Positions 33,467 through 43,093 of a DNA stretch of 64,000 nt are shown piece by piece (the first letter of the stretch is position 1; each line of letters begins with the position of its first letter). The notes under the pieces were generated by a model. It saw only the letters and a program-made list of their open reading frames with translations. It did no database searches and was not told the DNA's origin. The position numbers and the translations under genes were made by a program. Source of the DNA: Paracoccus limosus (lineage in GTDB: Bacteria; Pseudomonadota; Alphaproteobacteria; Rhodobacterales; Rhodobacteraceae); NCBI RefSeq assembly GCF_009711185.1, contig NZ_WMIF01000001.1, forward strand, positions 1-64,000, written 5' to 3'.

Positions 33467-34735
33467 CTAGCCGTTTTCGCGCAGCACCTGCCCGGCCAGA
33501 TAGAGCGAGCCGCAGATCAGGACGCGCGCACCGGGATGGGCGCTCGCAATGGCCCGCATCGCCTGCAGCGCATCGGGGGCAACACTGGCCGCGATCCCGA
33601 CGCTGACGGCGGCGGCTGCGGTTTCTTCTGCGGGCAGGGTGTTCGGCTCACCGGGGATCGCCACGGCGGTCAGGCTTTCGGCGATGCCGGCCAGCGGGCG
33701 CATGTAGCCCGCCACGTCCTTGGTGTTCAGCATGCCGCAGACCAGATGCGTCGGCCGCGCGGGCATTGCGGCCAGCGTCGCCGCGACCGCCTCGCCCCCG
33801 GCGGGGTTGTGCCCGCCGTCCAGCCACAGCTCGCACGCCCCCGCCGCCTCGACCAGAGGGCCGCGTTGCAGGCGCTGCATCCGCGCCGGCCATTCCGCGC
33901 GGGTGACGGCGGCGATGGCCTCGGCCTCGCCAAAACCCAGCTCGCGCAGGGCGGCGATGGCAGTGCCGGCGTTCTGGAACTGATGCGGCCCCGGCAGCAC
34001 CGGCGGCGGCAGGTCCATCAGCCCGCGCTGGTCGAAATAGACCAGACGGCCATGTTCGGCATAGGCGTCCCAATCTTGCCGCGCGACATGCAGGGGGGCT
34101 GCCAGCGCCTCGGCGCGGTCCTCGATCACCGCGCGTGCCTCGGGGGGCTGCGGGGCGACGATGACGGGCACGCCGCGCTTGATGATGCCGGCCTTTTCGC
34201 CGGCGATCTCGGGCAGGGTCTCGCCCAGATATTGCGTGTGGTCGATGCTGATCGGGGTGATGACGCTCAGGCGCGGCTGATCGACGACATTGGTGGCGTC
34301 CAGCCGCCCGCCCAGCCCCACTTCCAGCAGGGTGTAATCCGCCGGCACCCGCGAAAAGGCCAGAAAGGCCGCCGCCGTGGTGATCTCGAAGAAGGTGATC
34401 GGCTGGCCGCCATTGGCCGCCTCGCATTCCTCCAGCGCGGCGGCCAGGGCGGATTCCGAGATCAGTTCGCCCGCCAGCCGGATACGCTCATGGAACTGCG
34501 CCAGATGCGGCGAGGTATAGGCATGGACGCGCTTGCCCGCTGCCTCCAGCCCTGCGCGGATCATCGCCTGGGTCGAGCCCTTGCCATTGGTGCCGGCGAT
34601 GTGGATCACCGGGGGAATGACGCGCTCGGGGTGGCCAAGCGCGGCAAGGATGCGGTGCATGCGGTCCAGCGACAGGTCGATGACCTTCGGGTGCAGCGAC
34701 ATGAGCCGCGAAAGGATGGCGTCCGAGGTGGTCAT
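33467..34735 (-). CDS. folC: bifunctional dihydrofolate / folylpolyglutamate synthase
   Basis: Adds glutamate to dihydropteroate and folates (ATP-dependent). 422 residues; P-loop H-I-A-G-T-N-G-K-G-S (45-54), the omega-loop Y-T-S-P-H-L-A-Q-F-H-E-R-I-R, and T-L-L-E-V-G-L-G-G-R-L-D-A-T-N (near 140) are all canonical Mur-ligase-family FolC motifs. It follows accD by 20 bases in the accD-folC operon common in alphaproteobacteria. Confidence 0.96.
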   Translation of the reverse strand: MTTSDAILSRLMSLHPKVIDLSLDRMHRILAALGHPERVIPPVIHIAGTNGKGSTQAMIRAGLEAAGKRVHAYTSPHLAQFHERIRLAGELISESALAAALEECEAANGGQPITFFEITTAAAFLAFSRVPADYTLLEVGLGGRLDATNVVDQPRLSVITPISIDHTQYLGETLPEIAGEKAGIIKRGVPVIVAPQPPEARAVIEDRAEALAAPLHVARQDWDAYAEHGRLVYFDQRGLMDLPPPVLPGPHQFQNAGTAIAALRELGFGEAEAIAAVTRAEWPARMQRLQRGPLVEAAGACELWLDGGHNPAGGEAVAATLAAMPARPTHLVCGMLNTKDVAGYMRPLAGIAESLTAVAIPGEPNTLPAEETAAAAVSVGIAASVAPDALQAMRAIASAHPGARVLICGSLYLAGQVLRENG

Positions 34736-34755
34736 GGGGCTGGTCCTGTGGCCGG

Positions 34756-35685
34756 TCAGGCGGTGGTCTGTGGGGCGGCTTCGGGCAGGGCGGGCGCGAT
34801 GCTGCCCGGCGCGGGCAGATCGGCGGCCACCGGCGCGGGCTGGCGCATCGCCATGCGCAGGATCGAGATCAGCTCTTCGCGCAGCTTCTTGCGATGCGTC
34901 ACCCGGTCCAGCATGCCGTGATCCAGCAGGTATTCGGCACGCTGAAAGCCTTCGGGCAGCTTCTCGCGGATGGTCTGTTCGATGACGCGCGGCCCGGCAA
35001 AGCAGATCAGCGCATTCGGCTCGGCGATCTGGATGTCGCCCAGCATGGCGTAGCTTGCAGTGACGCCGCCGGTCGTCGGATGGGTCAGCACGACGATATA
35101 GGGCAGGCGCGCCTCTTTCAGCATCTCGACCGCGACGGTGGTGCGCGGCATTTGCATCAGCGACAGGATGCCTTCCTGCATCCGCGCGCCGCCGGCCGCG
35201 GAAAACAGCACCAGCGGGCGCTTCAGTTTCACGGCGCGTTCGGCGGCGGCGATGATGGCATTGCCGACATACATGCCCATCGAGCCGGCCATGAAGCTGA
35301 AGTCCTGCGCGGCGGCCACGATCGGGGTGCGGCCCATCTCGCCCTCGGCGACCAGCATCGCCTCTTTTTCGCCGGTGGATTTCTGCGCCGCCTTCATCCG
35401 CTCGGGATATTTCTTCTGGTCGCGGAATTGCAGCGGGTCGGCGATGGGTTCGGGAACCTTGACCTCATTGAAGACGCCGCCGTCGAACAGCGCCGCGAAA
35501 CGCGCGCGCGGGCTGATCGCCAGATGGTGGTCGCAATGCGTGCAGACGTTCAGGTTGTCCGACAGTTCCCGGTGAAACAACATATTTCCGCATTCGGGAC
35601 ATTTGGTCCACAGGTTCTCGGGCACCTCGCGGCGCGAGAACAGCGAATTGATGCGCGGACGCACGTAGTTGGTGATCCAGTTCAT
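34756..35685 (-). CDS. accD: acetyl-CoA carboxylase carboxyltransferase beta subunit
   Basis: Transfers carboxyl from biotin to acetyl-CoA, the first step of fatty-acid synthesis. 309 residues. N-terminal zinc ribbon with Cys29, Cys32, Cys48 and Cys51 (C-P-E-C...C-T-H-C), then the crotonase-like core with [11 protein letters not shown] and [10 protein letters not shown]. The start at 35685 gives the conserved [11 protein letters not shown]-terminus; longer in-frame upstream sequence is antisense to the cardiolipin synthase gene and not credible. Confidence 0.97.
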   Translation of the reverse strand: MNWITNYVRPRINSLFSRREVPENLWTKCPECGNMLFHRELSDNLNVCTHCDHHLAISPRARFAALFDGGVFNEVKVPEPIADPLQFRDQKKYPERMKAAQKSTGEKEAMLVAEGEMGRTPIVAAAQDFSFMAGSMGMYVGNAIIAAAERAVKLKRPLVLFSAAGGARMQEGILSLMQMPRTTVAVEMLKEARLPYIVVLTHPTTGGVTASYAMLGDIQIAEPNALICFAGPRVIEQTIREKLPEGFQRAEYLLDHGMLDRVTHRKKLREELISILRMAMRQPAPVAADLPAPGSIAPALPEAAPQTTA

Positions 35686-35775
35686 CCCAAGAGCCCCTTG
35701 CGCTGCAGTCACGCCGTGACTTAGGCAAAGCGGGGCGGAATTGCAATTCCGCGCGGGCCGGGCTTTGATATCCTC

Positions 35776-37203
35776 ATGTGGACCCAAGGCCTCGTGATCC
35801 TGCACTATGCCGTTGCCCTGGCCGTCTCGGTCAGGGTGCTGTTGCGGCCCCGGCTGGAGCCGACGGTGCGCCTGTCCTGGATCCTGGTGATCGAGCTGGT
35901 GCCGCTGATCGGCATCATCACCTATATCCTCTTTGGCGAGATCCGCATGCGCGGCGCCGAGGTCGAGACCATGGCCAACGTGCGTTCGCGCCTGTCGGGC
36001 CTGTGGAAACCCAGCCCCGAAACCGTGCGCACCCCCGGCGAGCCCGAGGCCCCGGTGATCGCGGCGAATCGCGCCACCACCGGCTTTTCCGCCGTGACCG
36101 GCAATTGCGCCACCCTGCTGCCCGAGGATGACAGCGCCATGGATGCGCTGGTCGCGGCCATCGACAGCGCGCAGCAGCATGTGCATCTGCTGTTCTACAT
36201 CTGGCTCGACGACACCAGCGGCCGCAAGGTGGCCGAGGCGGCGATTCGCGCCGCCGGGCGCGGCGTCAAGGTGCGCGCCATCATCGACGCCTATGGCTCG
36301 CGAGCCTTCGGCCGTTCGGATTGCTGGCACCGGCTGCGCCAGTCGGGCGCGGAATGCGTCGAGGCGCTGCCCTTGGGCCTGCCGGTCATCGGCGGGCTGT
36401 TCCAGCGCATGGACCTGCGCAACCATCGCAAGATCGTGGTCATCGACCATGTGCTGGGTTTCACCGGCAGCCGCAACTGTTCGGACAAGGCATTCGCGGT
36501 CAAGCCGCGTTTCGCGCCATGGATCGACATCCTTCTGCGCATTGAAGGCCCGGTGGTGCGCCAGATGCAGGCGGTCTTTTTGCAGGACTGGATGAGCTAT
36601 ACCGGCGAGGATCTGGGCGACATTCTGGTGATGGCGCCGCCGGTCTGCGAGCCGGGCGAGATCGCGCAGGTGGTGGCGACCGGACCCGACGACCGGCAGG
36701 GCTCGGTGGCCGATTGCATGGCCACGATGGTCTATGCCGCGCGGCGCAAGCTGGTGATCACCACGCCCTATTACGTGCCCGATGCCGCGCTGGACGTGGC
36801 GATCCGTTCGGCGGCGCGGCGCGGCGTGGACGTGACCATGATCCTGCCCGAACGCAATGACTCGCTGGTCGTGCAGGCCTCGTCCGAGGGCTATTACTAT
36901 GGGCTGGTCTCGGCGGGGGTAAAGCTCAAGCTGTTCCGCGGCGGGCTTTTGCATTCCAAGATCATCACCGCCGATGGCTGCATGGCGATGATCGGCAGCG
37001 CCAACATGGACCGGCGCAGCTTTGAGCTGAACTACGAGATGAACATGCTGTTCGTCGATCACGCGCTGACGCAGGCGCTGGACGCACGCCAACAGACCTA
37101 TATCGACCGCGCCGAGCGCATCACGCTGGGCGAGATCCGGGGCTGGTCGCTGTGGCGCCGGCTGCGCAACAACCTTCTGGCGCTGGCGACGCCGATCCTG
37201 TGA
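35776..37203 (+). CDS. cls: cardiolipin synthase
   Basis: Phospholipase-D-family enzyme that makes cardiolipin in the inner membrane. 475 residues: two N-terminal membrane helices (about 5-25 and 32-55), then two HKD motifs, N-H-R-K-I-V-V-I-D near residue 216 and [10 protein letters not shown] near 392, with G-S-A-N-M-D-R-R-S after the second. The layout matches ClsA. It is divergent from accD across 90 bp. Confidence 0.94.
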   Translation: MWTQGLVILHYAVALAVSVRVLLRPRLEPTVRLSWILVIELVPLIGIITYILFGEIRMRGAEVETMANVRSRLSGLWKPSPETVRTPGEPEAPVIAANRATTGFSAVTGNCATLLPEDDSAMDALVAAIDSAQQHVHLLFYIWLDDTSGRKVAEAAIRAAGRGVKVRAIIDAYGSRAFGRSDCWHRLRQSGAECVEALPLGLPVIGGLFQRMDLRNHRKIVVIDHVLGFTGSRNCSDKAFAVKPRFAPWIDILLRIEGPVVRQMQAVFLQDWMSYTGEDLGDILVMAPPVCEPGEIAQVVATGPDDRQGSVADCMATMVYAARRKLVITTPYYVPDAALDVAIRSAARRGVDVTMILPERNDSLVVQASSEGYYYGLVSAGVKLKLFRGGLLHSKIITADGCMAMIGSANMDRRSFELNYEMNMLFVDHALTQALDARQQTYIDRAERITLGEIRGWSLWRRLRNNLLALATPIL

Positions 37204-37236
37204 GGGGCGTGGCCCCCATGTCCAAGGAGTCTTGCG

Positions 37237-37563
37237 ATGAGCCTTGCCGATGAAACCATCCGCGACGGCGCGCCCGCGTTGGCGCCCGAAGATCTGGCCG
37301 CGCGGCTGGCCGAACTGCCCGGCTGGGCGCTGAGCGCCGATGGCCGGGCGATCCGGCGCGACTGGCAGTTCAAGAACTTCAGGCGCGCGGCGGAACTGGC
37401 CACGCTGGCGGCATGGCAGGCCGAGGCCGCCAACCACCATCCCGACATCGCCTTTGGCTGGGGGCAGGCCAGCGTCACCTATACCACCCATTCCGCCGGC
37501 GGCGTCACGCTGAACGACCTGATCATGGCGGCGCGGCTGGACCGGGCCACCGGCCAGCCCTGA
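37237..37563 (+). CDS. phhB: 4a-hydroxytetrahydrobiopterin dehydratase
   Basis: Pterin carbinolamine dehydratase, which recycles the pterin cofactor. 108 residues; the conserved pattern W-Q-F-K-N-F at 43-48, then A-N-H-H-P-D (His67, His68), and [13 protein letters not shown] (His85) supplies the catalytic histidines. AAGGAG is present before the ATG. In many bacteria without a phenylalanine hydroxylase this protein supports molybdopterin or folate-related pterin recycling; no hydroxylase is seen in the window. Confidence 0.93.
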   Translation: MSLADETIRDGAPALAPEDLAARLAELPGWALSADGRAIRRDWQFKNFRRAAELATLAAWQAEAANHHPDIAFGWGQASVTYTTHSAGGVTLNDLIMAARLDRATGQP

Positions 37564-37687
37564 GCCTGCCCGCAAGCCGGGTAAAAGGACAGCGAAGCTG
37601 CCGCTTTCCGGGTGGTTTTCGCGGGTTCGCCCCCTTGCTCCTTGCCCGGGCTGGGCATATCCAAGGCCGCAGCCAGAGGAACCCGCC

Positions 37688-39421
37688 ATGAAAAACACGC
37701 GCTTCGACAAGTCGAAACTTCCCAGCCGTCATGTGACCGAAGGTCCGGCCCGCGCGCCGCATCGGTCCTATTTCTACGCGATGGGGATTTCCGAAGAAGA
37801 GATCCATTCCCCCTGGGTGGGCGTGGCGACCTGCTGGAACGAGGCCGCGCCCTGCAACATCGCGCTGGCCCGTCAGGCGCAGTCGGTGAAACAGGGCGTC
37901 AAGAAGGGCGGCGGCTGTCCGCGCGAATTCACCACCATCACCGTGACCGACGGCATCGCCATGGGCCACGAGGGCATGCGCAGCTCGCTCGCCTCGCGCG
38001 ACTGGATCGCCGATACGGTCGAACTGACCATGCGCGGCCATTGCTACGATGCGCTGGTCGGTCTGGCCGGTTGCGACAAATCGCTGCCGGGCATGATGAT
38101 GGCCATGGTGCGGCTGAACGTGCCGTCGGTGTTCATCTATGGTGGCTCGATCCTGCCGGGCAAGCTGAACGGCAAGGATGTCGTCGTGCAGGACGTGTTC
38201 GAGGCCGTGGGCCAGCACGCCGCCGGCAATATGTCGGATGCCGAGCTGGAGATCCTTGAACGTGTGGCCTGCCCCTCGGCGGGTGCCTGTGGCGGTCAGT
38301 ATACCGCCAACACCATGGCCTGCGTCAGCGAGGCCATCGGCCTTGCGCTGATGAACAGCTCGGGCGCGCCGGCGCCCTACGAGTCGCGCGACCAGTATGG
38401 CCTGGCCTCGGGCGAGGCGGTCATGCAGCTGATCGAAAAGAACATCCGCGCCCGTGACGTGGTGACCCGCAAGGCGCTGGAAAACGCCGCCCGCGTGGTG
38501 GCCTGCACCGGCGGCTCGACCAATGCCGGCCTGCACCTGCCGGCCATCGCGCATGAGGCGGGCATCGACTTTGACCTGTTCGACGTCTGCGACATCTTCC
38601 GCGACACGCCCTATTTCGTGAACCTGCGTCCGGGCGGCGAATATGTCGCCAAGGATCTTTACGAGGCCGGCGGTGTCCCGGTCGTGATGCGCGAGCTGCG
38701 CCGCGCCGGTCTGATCCACGAGGATTGCATGACCGCCTCGGGCAAGACCATCGGTGAGGAAATCGATCTGGTCGAGCGCGAGATCGACGGCAAGGTGATC
38801 CATTCGGTCAGCACGCCGCTGTCGAAAACCGGCGGCGTGGTCGGGCTGAAGGGCAATCTCGCCCCCGATGGCGCCATCGTGAAGGTGGCGGGCATGGCCC
38901 CCGAGCAGCAGGTCTTTACCGGCCCGGCGCTGGTCTTTGAATGCGAGGAAGAGGCCTTCGACGCCGTCACCCATCGCCGCTACAACGAGGGCGACGTGTT
39001 CGTCATCCGCAACGAGGGCCCGGCAGGCGGTCCCGGCATGCGCGAAATGCTGGCGACCACGGCGGCGCTGTCGGGGCAGGGCATGGGCAAAAAGGTGGCG
39101 CTGATCACCGATGGCCGCTTCTCGGGCGCGACGCGCGGTTTCTGCGTGGGCCATGTCGGCCCCGAGGCGGCGCATGGCGGCCCCATCGCGCTGCTGAAAA
39201 ACGGCGACATGATCACCATCGACGCGATCAAGGGCGAAATCTCGGTCGCGCTCAGCGATGACGAGCTGGCGCAGCGCAAGTCCGAATGGGCCGGCCCGCG
39301 TGCCACCGATTATGCGTCGGGCGCATTGTGGAAATATGCGCGGCTGGTCGGCAAGGCGCGCTATGGTGCCGTGACCCATCCGGGCGCCGAGGCCGAAACC
39401 CACGTCTACATGGACCAATAA
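37688..39421 (+). CDS. ilvD: dihydroxy-acid dehydratase
   Basis: Fe-S dehydratase of isoleucine/valine synthesis, converting 2,3-dihydroxy-acids to 2-keto acids. 577 residues. Cluster cysteines are seen in [13 protein letters not shown] and in [16 protein letters not shown], plus the C-terminal G-R-F-S-G-A-T-R-G family motif (T-D-G-R-F-S-G). The length is typical of the IlvD subclass. A downstream DUF6478-type gene follows after 15 bases. Confidence 0.97.
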   Translation: MKNTRFDKSKLPSRHVTEGPARAPHRSYFYAMGISEEEIHSPWVGVATCWNEAAPCNIALARQAQSVKQGVKKGGGCPREFTTITVTDGIAMGHEGMRSSLASRDWIADTVELTMRGHCYDALVGLAGCDKSLPGMMMAMVRLNVPSVFIYGGSILPGKLNGKDVVVQDVFEAVGQHAAGNMSDAELEILERVACPSAGACGGQYTANTMACVSEAIGLALMNSSGAPAPYESRDQYGLASGEAVMQLIEKNIRARDVVTRKALENAARVVACTGGSTNAGLHLPAIAHEAGIDFDLFDVCDIFRDTPYFVNLRPGGEYVAKDLYEAGGVPVVMRELRRAGLIHEDCMTASGKTIGEEIDLVEREIDGKVIHSVSTPLSKTGGVVGLKGNLAPDGAIVKVAGMAPEQQVFTGPALVFECEEEAFDAVTHRRYNEGDVFVIRNEGPAGGPGMREMLATTAALSGQGMGKKVALITDGRFSGATRGFCVGHVGPEAAHGGPIALLKNGDMITIDAIKGEISVALSDDELAQRKSEWAGPRATDYASGALWKYARLVGKARYGAVTHPGAEAETHVYMDQ

Positions 39422-39436
39422 TCGAAAGGTTGCGGC

Positions 39437-40222
39437 ATGGCGGTGCGCCCGCGCAAATGGCTTGACCGGAAAGCGCGCGAACGGGCGCAGGCGCAATGGG
39501 CCAGCATGGCCGAAAGTGTCGAGTTCATGGGGCCGGGGCGCATCCGCACCCTGACCGACGAGGCGCTGGCCCTGCGGGCCAGCCTCAACCGTTTTCTGAT
39601 GCGCGGCGACCGCAAGGCCGCCGTGTCCCGCGCCGCGCTTGATGCGCTGCCCTTGCCCGGCGGCACCGACTGGCGCTGGCGTCCCGGCTTCATGGCCGGG
39701 CAGATCACCCCGCGCGGCATCTCGGCCCCCGAATCCGGCACCCGGCTGGGTGACCGCGCCGGCGTCTGGCACGATTGCCCCGAACGCGCGCTGATTCTGG
39801 AACAGGTGCAAAACCCGCGCGCCACCGACCTGTCGCCCTATGGCATGCGGCTGGAGGTCTTTGGCTTCAGCGGCTCGTTCCTGTCCATCTCGATCGACCT
39901 GCCGACCGAGGCGATGGAGGGGCTGACCCGCAGCCATATCCTGCGGCTGGAAACCACGCTGGTGCTGGAACGGCCGATGAATGTCTATGCCCGGCTGAAC
40001 ATCGGGCACGGTCCCAATGTCGATGAGCTGTTGCAGCTGTTGCGCGGCATGGAAAGCGGGCTGCAAAGCCAGCAGGTCGTCGAATTCGACCTTGCCTATA
40101 CCGAGATGAATGAAAAGCGGCTGGAAAAGATCTGGCTGGACCTGATCTTCGAGGCGCCGCGCATGAGCGCGGTCGAGATGCGCGAATTGTTCCTGTCGCG
40201 CCATCTGCGGGCGGATTTCTGA
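39437..40222 (+). CDS. conserved Rhodobacteraceae protein (DUF6478-like)
   Basis: 261 residues, no signal or membrane segment, Arg-rich N-terminus (R-P-R-K-W-L-D-R-K-A-R). A beta-rich central part (LILEQVQNPRATDLSPYGMRL and V-F-G-F-S-G-S-F-L-S-I-S-I-D-L) is characteristic of a family restricted to this order that I recall as DUF6478. The function is unknown. It is followed by a small coiled-coil gene 10 bases later, so the two likely work together. Confidence 0.6.
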   Translation: MAVRPRKWLDRKARERAQAQWASMAESVEFMGPGRIRTLTDEALALRASLNRFLMRGDRKAAVSRAALDALPLPGGTDWRWRPGFMAGQITPRGISAPESGTRLGDRAGVWHDCPERALILEQVQNPRATDLSPYGMRLEVFGFSGSFLSISIDLPTEAMEGLTRSHILRLETTLVLERPMNVYARLNIGHGPNVDELLQLLRGMESGLQSQQVVEFDLAYTEMNEKRLEKIWLDLIFEAPRMSAVEMRELFLSRHLRADF

Positions 40223-40232
40223 AAGGGCTGTG

Positions 40233-40613
40233 ATGGATCGCTTCGAATCACTGGGGCTGAAAAGCGGCATCTGGCAGGGCGTGTTGCATGGCGATGCGGC
40301 GCCGGGCCGGCTGCTGCTGGTGCATATGGGCGCGCGGGTCGGCGATGCCCGCGCCACCGCGCAGGACGATGGCAGCTGGCGCATCGCCGCTGCGATCCCG
40401 CCGCAGAAACTGTCGGATGGGGTGCAGACATTCCTGCTGCTTGAGGATCAGGGCGAAGGTGCCGAGCCGCCGCAGCCCGGTGCGCGCCATCTTTCCAGCC
40501 TTAGCATCGTCGCCGGCGAGCTTCTGGAAGAGGACATGCGCGCCGAGATGAACCTGATGCGCAGCGAGCTGGACCTGCTGAAGAAAGAACTGCGCCGGCT
40601 GGCGGCGGACTGA
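40233..40613 (+). CDS. hypothetical protein with C-terminal coiled coil
   Basis: 126 residues: a beta-rich N-terminal part (about 1-80) and a C-terminal heptad-patterned helix (about 90-126: MRAEMNLMRSELDLLKKELR), likely to oligomerise. A GTG directly precedes the ATG used as start. It is coupled to the DUF6478-like gene and converges on the GNAT gene. The family is not recognised. Confidence 0.6.
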   Translation: MDRFESLGLKSGIWQGVLHGDAAPGRLLLVHMGARVGDARATAQDDGSWRIAAAIPPQKLSDGVQTFLLLEDQGEGAEPPQPGARHLSSLSIVAGELLEEDMRAEMNLMRSELDLLKKELRRLAAD

Positions 40614-40624
40614 CGCGCGGCGGG

Positions 40625-41341
40625 CTAGTCCCGCGCCCAATAGCCGTAGCTGCCAACCTCGTGAAAGCCCAGCCGGTCATAGGTCGCGCGTGCGCCCGTA
40701 TTGGCGCGGCTGACCGCCAGTCCCAGCCGCGCGGCGCCCTGTTCGGTGGCCCATACGGCGGCGGTGCGGATCATCCAGCCGGCCAGCCCCCGCCTGCGAA
40801 ATTGCGGCGCCACCTCGATGGCATGGATCATCGCCACCGGCCCATCTGCGACGACAAAGGCCGAACCCGCCGCACGGTCATCCAGCCGGCCCAGCACTGT
40901 GGTATGCGGCGGCAGGACGCGCGGCATCACCGCCTGCCGCGCCGGGGTGATATTGCCCGCCGCCCAAAGGTCCGACTGGATCGCCAGCGGCGGCCAGATG
41001 GTAAAGGTGGTCATCGCCGGCACTTCGGCCTGCAGCGCCGCGCAATCGGCGGTCATGATCGCGGTCGGCGTCTCGGGCGCATAGCCGCGCACCAGCAACG
41101 CCTCGCGCAGCCGCAGGTCGCCATCCGCGACCCGGAACATTGGCCGCTGGCCCCAGTCGCGATGCACTGCCTCGACCGCCGGGATGTCGGCCGCGTCCCA
41201 ATCGGGCCGCAGCGCCCGGGTCGAGCTGACGCGCCCGCCGGCCCCCAGCCCCCGCCCGCTGCGAAAACCACCACTGTCGCGGGTCTCGGCCGCGGGCCAG
41301 CTGGTCTCGAAGATCTGGGCAAGGGCCGGATCGGGCGTCAC
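40625..41341 (-). CDS. GNAT family N-acetyltransferase
   Basis: 238 residues. The C-terminal half has the acetyl-CoA-binding pattern: E-V-A-P-Q-F-R-R-R-G-L-A-G-W-M-I (Q/R-x-x-G-x-A/G, about 185-200) and the following G-L-A-V-S-R-A-N-T-G-A-R-A-T-Y-D-R-L-G-F. The N-terminal half may be a degenerate second GNAT fold. The substrate is unknown. Overlaps the cinA-like gene by 4 bp. Confidence 0.85.
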   Translation of the reverse strand: MTPDPALAQIFETSWPAAETRDSGGFRSGRGLGAGGRVSSTRALRPDWDAADIPAVEAVHRDWGQRPMFRVADGDLRLREALLVRGYAPETPTAIMTADCAALQAEVPAMTTFTIWPPLAIQSDLWAAGNITPARQAVMPRVLPPHTTVLGRLDDRAAGSAFVVADGPVAMIHAIEVAPQFRRRGLAGWMIRTAAVWATEQGAARLGLAVSRANTGARATYDRLGFHEVGSYGYWARD

Positions 41342-42078
41342 AGGTCCAGCCTCTGCTTCAGCTCAATCATCGCCTCGCTGACGCGGGCGGCATCCAGCCC
41401 GCGCACGACCAGATTGGTGCCCCAGCCGGTCGGGTCCTGAAACGGGTAAGAGCCCAGCGACAGGTCGGGGAATTCCTCGGCCACGGCCTTCAGATCCTCG
41501 GCGACATCGCTTTCACCACGCCGCACCTCGACCGTCAGCGATTGCGTCGGGCGACCGCCGGGCAGGCGCGGCACCAGCCATGCCACCATGGCACGGAACA
41601 CCTCGGGGACGCCGGCCATGACATGGGTATTGCCGATGGAAAAGCCCGGCGCGCCCGAGAATGCGTTTTCGATCAGCGTCGCACCAACCGGGATGCGCGC
41701 CATGCGCAGCCGGTTCGGCGTCAGCTCGGTGCCCATGCGGTCGCAGCGCGCCTGCAGGATGGCGCGCGCCTCGGGGTGGATCTCGACCGTGGTGCCATGC
41801 GCATCGGCCACTGCATCGGCGGTGATGTCGTCATGGGTCGGGCCAATGCCGCCGCTGGTGAACAGCAGATCATAGGCCCCGCCCAGCGATTTGTCGAAGG
41901 CGCGGATCGCCGCCACGATCTGGGCATGGTCATCGGCCACGACGCGGATCTCTCGCAGGTCGAAACCGGTGGCGCTCAGCACGCCAGCCAGATGATGGGC
42001 ATTGCCCTCACGCGTGCGGCCGGACAGGATTTCGTCCCCGATGACTAGAATTGCGGCGGTGGGATTGTCGGATTGCAT
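41338..42078 (-). CDS. CinA-like molybdopterin-binding (MoCF) domain protein
   Basis: 246 residues. The MoCF_biosynth fold is shown by I-L-V-I-G-D-E-I-L-S-G-R-T at 10-22, D-L-L-F-T-S-G-G-I-G-P-T-H-D-D-I-T-A near 67-85 and N-R-L-R-M-A-R-I-P. This is the N-terminal COG1058 domain of CinA, without the nicotinamide-mononucleotide deamidase domain; COG1058 proteins are ADP-ribose pyrophosphatases. It is divergent from map and coupled to the GNAT gene. Confidence 0.88.
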   Translation of the reverse strand: MQSDNPTAAILVIGDEILSGRTREGNAHHLAGVLSATGFDLREIRVVADDHAQIVAAIRAFDKSLGGAYDLLFTSGGIGPTHDDITADAVADAHGTTVEIHPEARAILQARCDRMGTELTPNRLRMARIPVGATLIENAFSGAPGFSIGNTHVMAGVPEVFRAMVAWLVPRLPGGRPTQSLTVEVRRGESDVAEDLKAVAEEFPDLSLGSYPFQDPTGWGTNLVVRGLDAARVSEAMIELKQRLDL

Positions 42079-42191
42079 GGCACGCTCCTCGCGGTGCTCT
42101 CAGGATCGGGCAAAGGTATAGGCATGCGCGCGGGGCTGGAACAAGTGGCCTTGCGGGTCTATCTGTGGGTTCAAGCAAAGATGAGGACGCG

Positions 42192-42995
42192 ATGAACGAC
42201 GCACATCAGACCCGCGAGGGGATCCGTATCCATGACCCGCAGGACTATGAGGGCATGCGGGCGGCCGGACGTGCGGCCGCGCAGATCCTTGACGAGGTCG
42301 GCGCATTGGTCCAGCCCGGCGTTACCACCGGGGCGCTGGATGACTTCATCCGCGGCCGCGTGACCGAGCTTGGCACGATCAGCGCCACCATCGGTTACCG
42401 CGGCTACCAGCATGCCAGCTGCATCAGCGTGAACCATGTCGTCTGCCATGGCATCCCCGGCGACAAGATCCTGGCCGAGGGCGATATCCTCAACATCGAC
42501 GTGACGGTGATCCTCGATGGCTGGTATGGCGACAGCTCGCGCATGTATGTGGCCGGCAAGCCCAGCGTGAAATCGCGCCGCCTGATCCAAGTCACCCATG
42601 ACAGCCTGATGAAGGGGATCGAGGCCGTCCGCCCCGGCGCCACCTTCGGCGACATCGGCTGGGCGATCCAGTCTTATGTCGAGGCCAATCGCATGTCCGT
42701 GGTGCGCGACTTCTGCGGCCACGGCCTCGGTCGTACCTTCCACGCGCCGCCGAACGTGCTGCATTTCGGCCGCCCCGGCAAAGGCCCGGTGCTCGAAGAG
42801 GGCATGTTCTTCACCATCGAACCCATGGTGAACCTCGGCCGGCCGGAAACCAAGGTCCTCGCCGACGACTGGACCGCCGTCACCCGCGACAAGTCGCTTT
42901 CGGCCCAGTTCGAGCACTCGATCGGCGTCACCGCCGATGGCTGCGAGATCTTCACCCTGTCGCCGGCCGGGCGCTTCTATCCCGATCTGGACTGA
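42192..42995 (+). CDS. map: type I methionine aminopeptidase
   Basis: Removes N-terminal methionine from nascent proteins. 267 residues. The pita-bread metal ligands can be seen in I-D-V-T-V-I-L-D-G-W-Y-G-D-S-S-R (two Asp), G-H-G-L-G-R-T-F-H-A-P-P (His), F-F-T-I-E-P-M (Glu) and Q-F-E-H-S-I (Glu), with substrate His in S-V-N-H-V-V-C-H-G-I-P. The start at 42192 follows a GAGGA motif. Confidence 0.96.
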   Translation: MNDAHQTREGIRIHDPQDYEGMRAAGRAAAQILDEVGALVQPGVTTGALDDFIRGRVTELGTISATIGYRGYQHASCISVNHVVCHGIPGDKILAEGDILNIDVTVILDGWYGDSSRMYVAGKPSVKSRRLIQVTHDSLMKGIEAVRPGATFGDIGWAIQSYVEANRMSVVRDFCGHGLGRTFHAPPNVLHFGRPGKGPVLEEGMFFTIEPMVNLGRPETKVLADDWTAVTRDKSLSAQFEHSIGVTADGCEIFTLSPAGRFYPDLD

Positions 42996-43012
42996 CGCCT
43001 ACCGCCCGCAAG

Positions 43013-43037
43013 GCGCGCCCCGGTCGGGGCAGCGCGC
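43013..43037. terminator. GC-rich hairpin between map and the lacI-type gene
   Basis: GCCCC, loop GGTC, GGGGC flanked by further GCGC/GCGC pairing, 18 bases past the map stop and between two convergent genes. Confidence 0.55.
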
Positions 43038-43093
43038 GGGCGGCTTTCACCATTTTCCAAATACCCATGCGGGTTTTGCCGCTGGCGCTGCCC

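Noticed and set aside
35686-40384. Minus-strand frames of 900+ codons across cls and ilvD, one continuous with accD
   Set aside because: Antisense to cls, phhB, ilvD and the DUF6478-like gene, all with good motifs; accD starts at 35685 with its conserved N-terminus.
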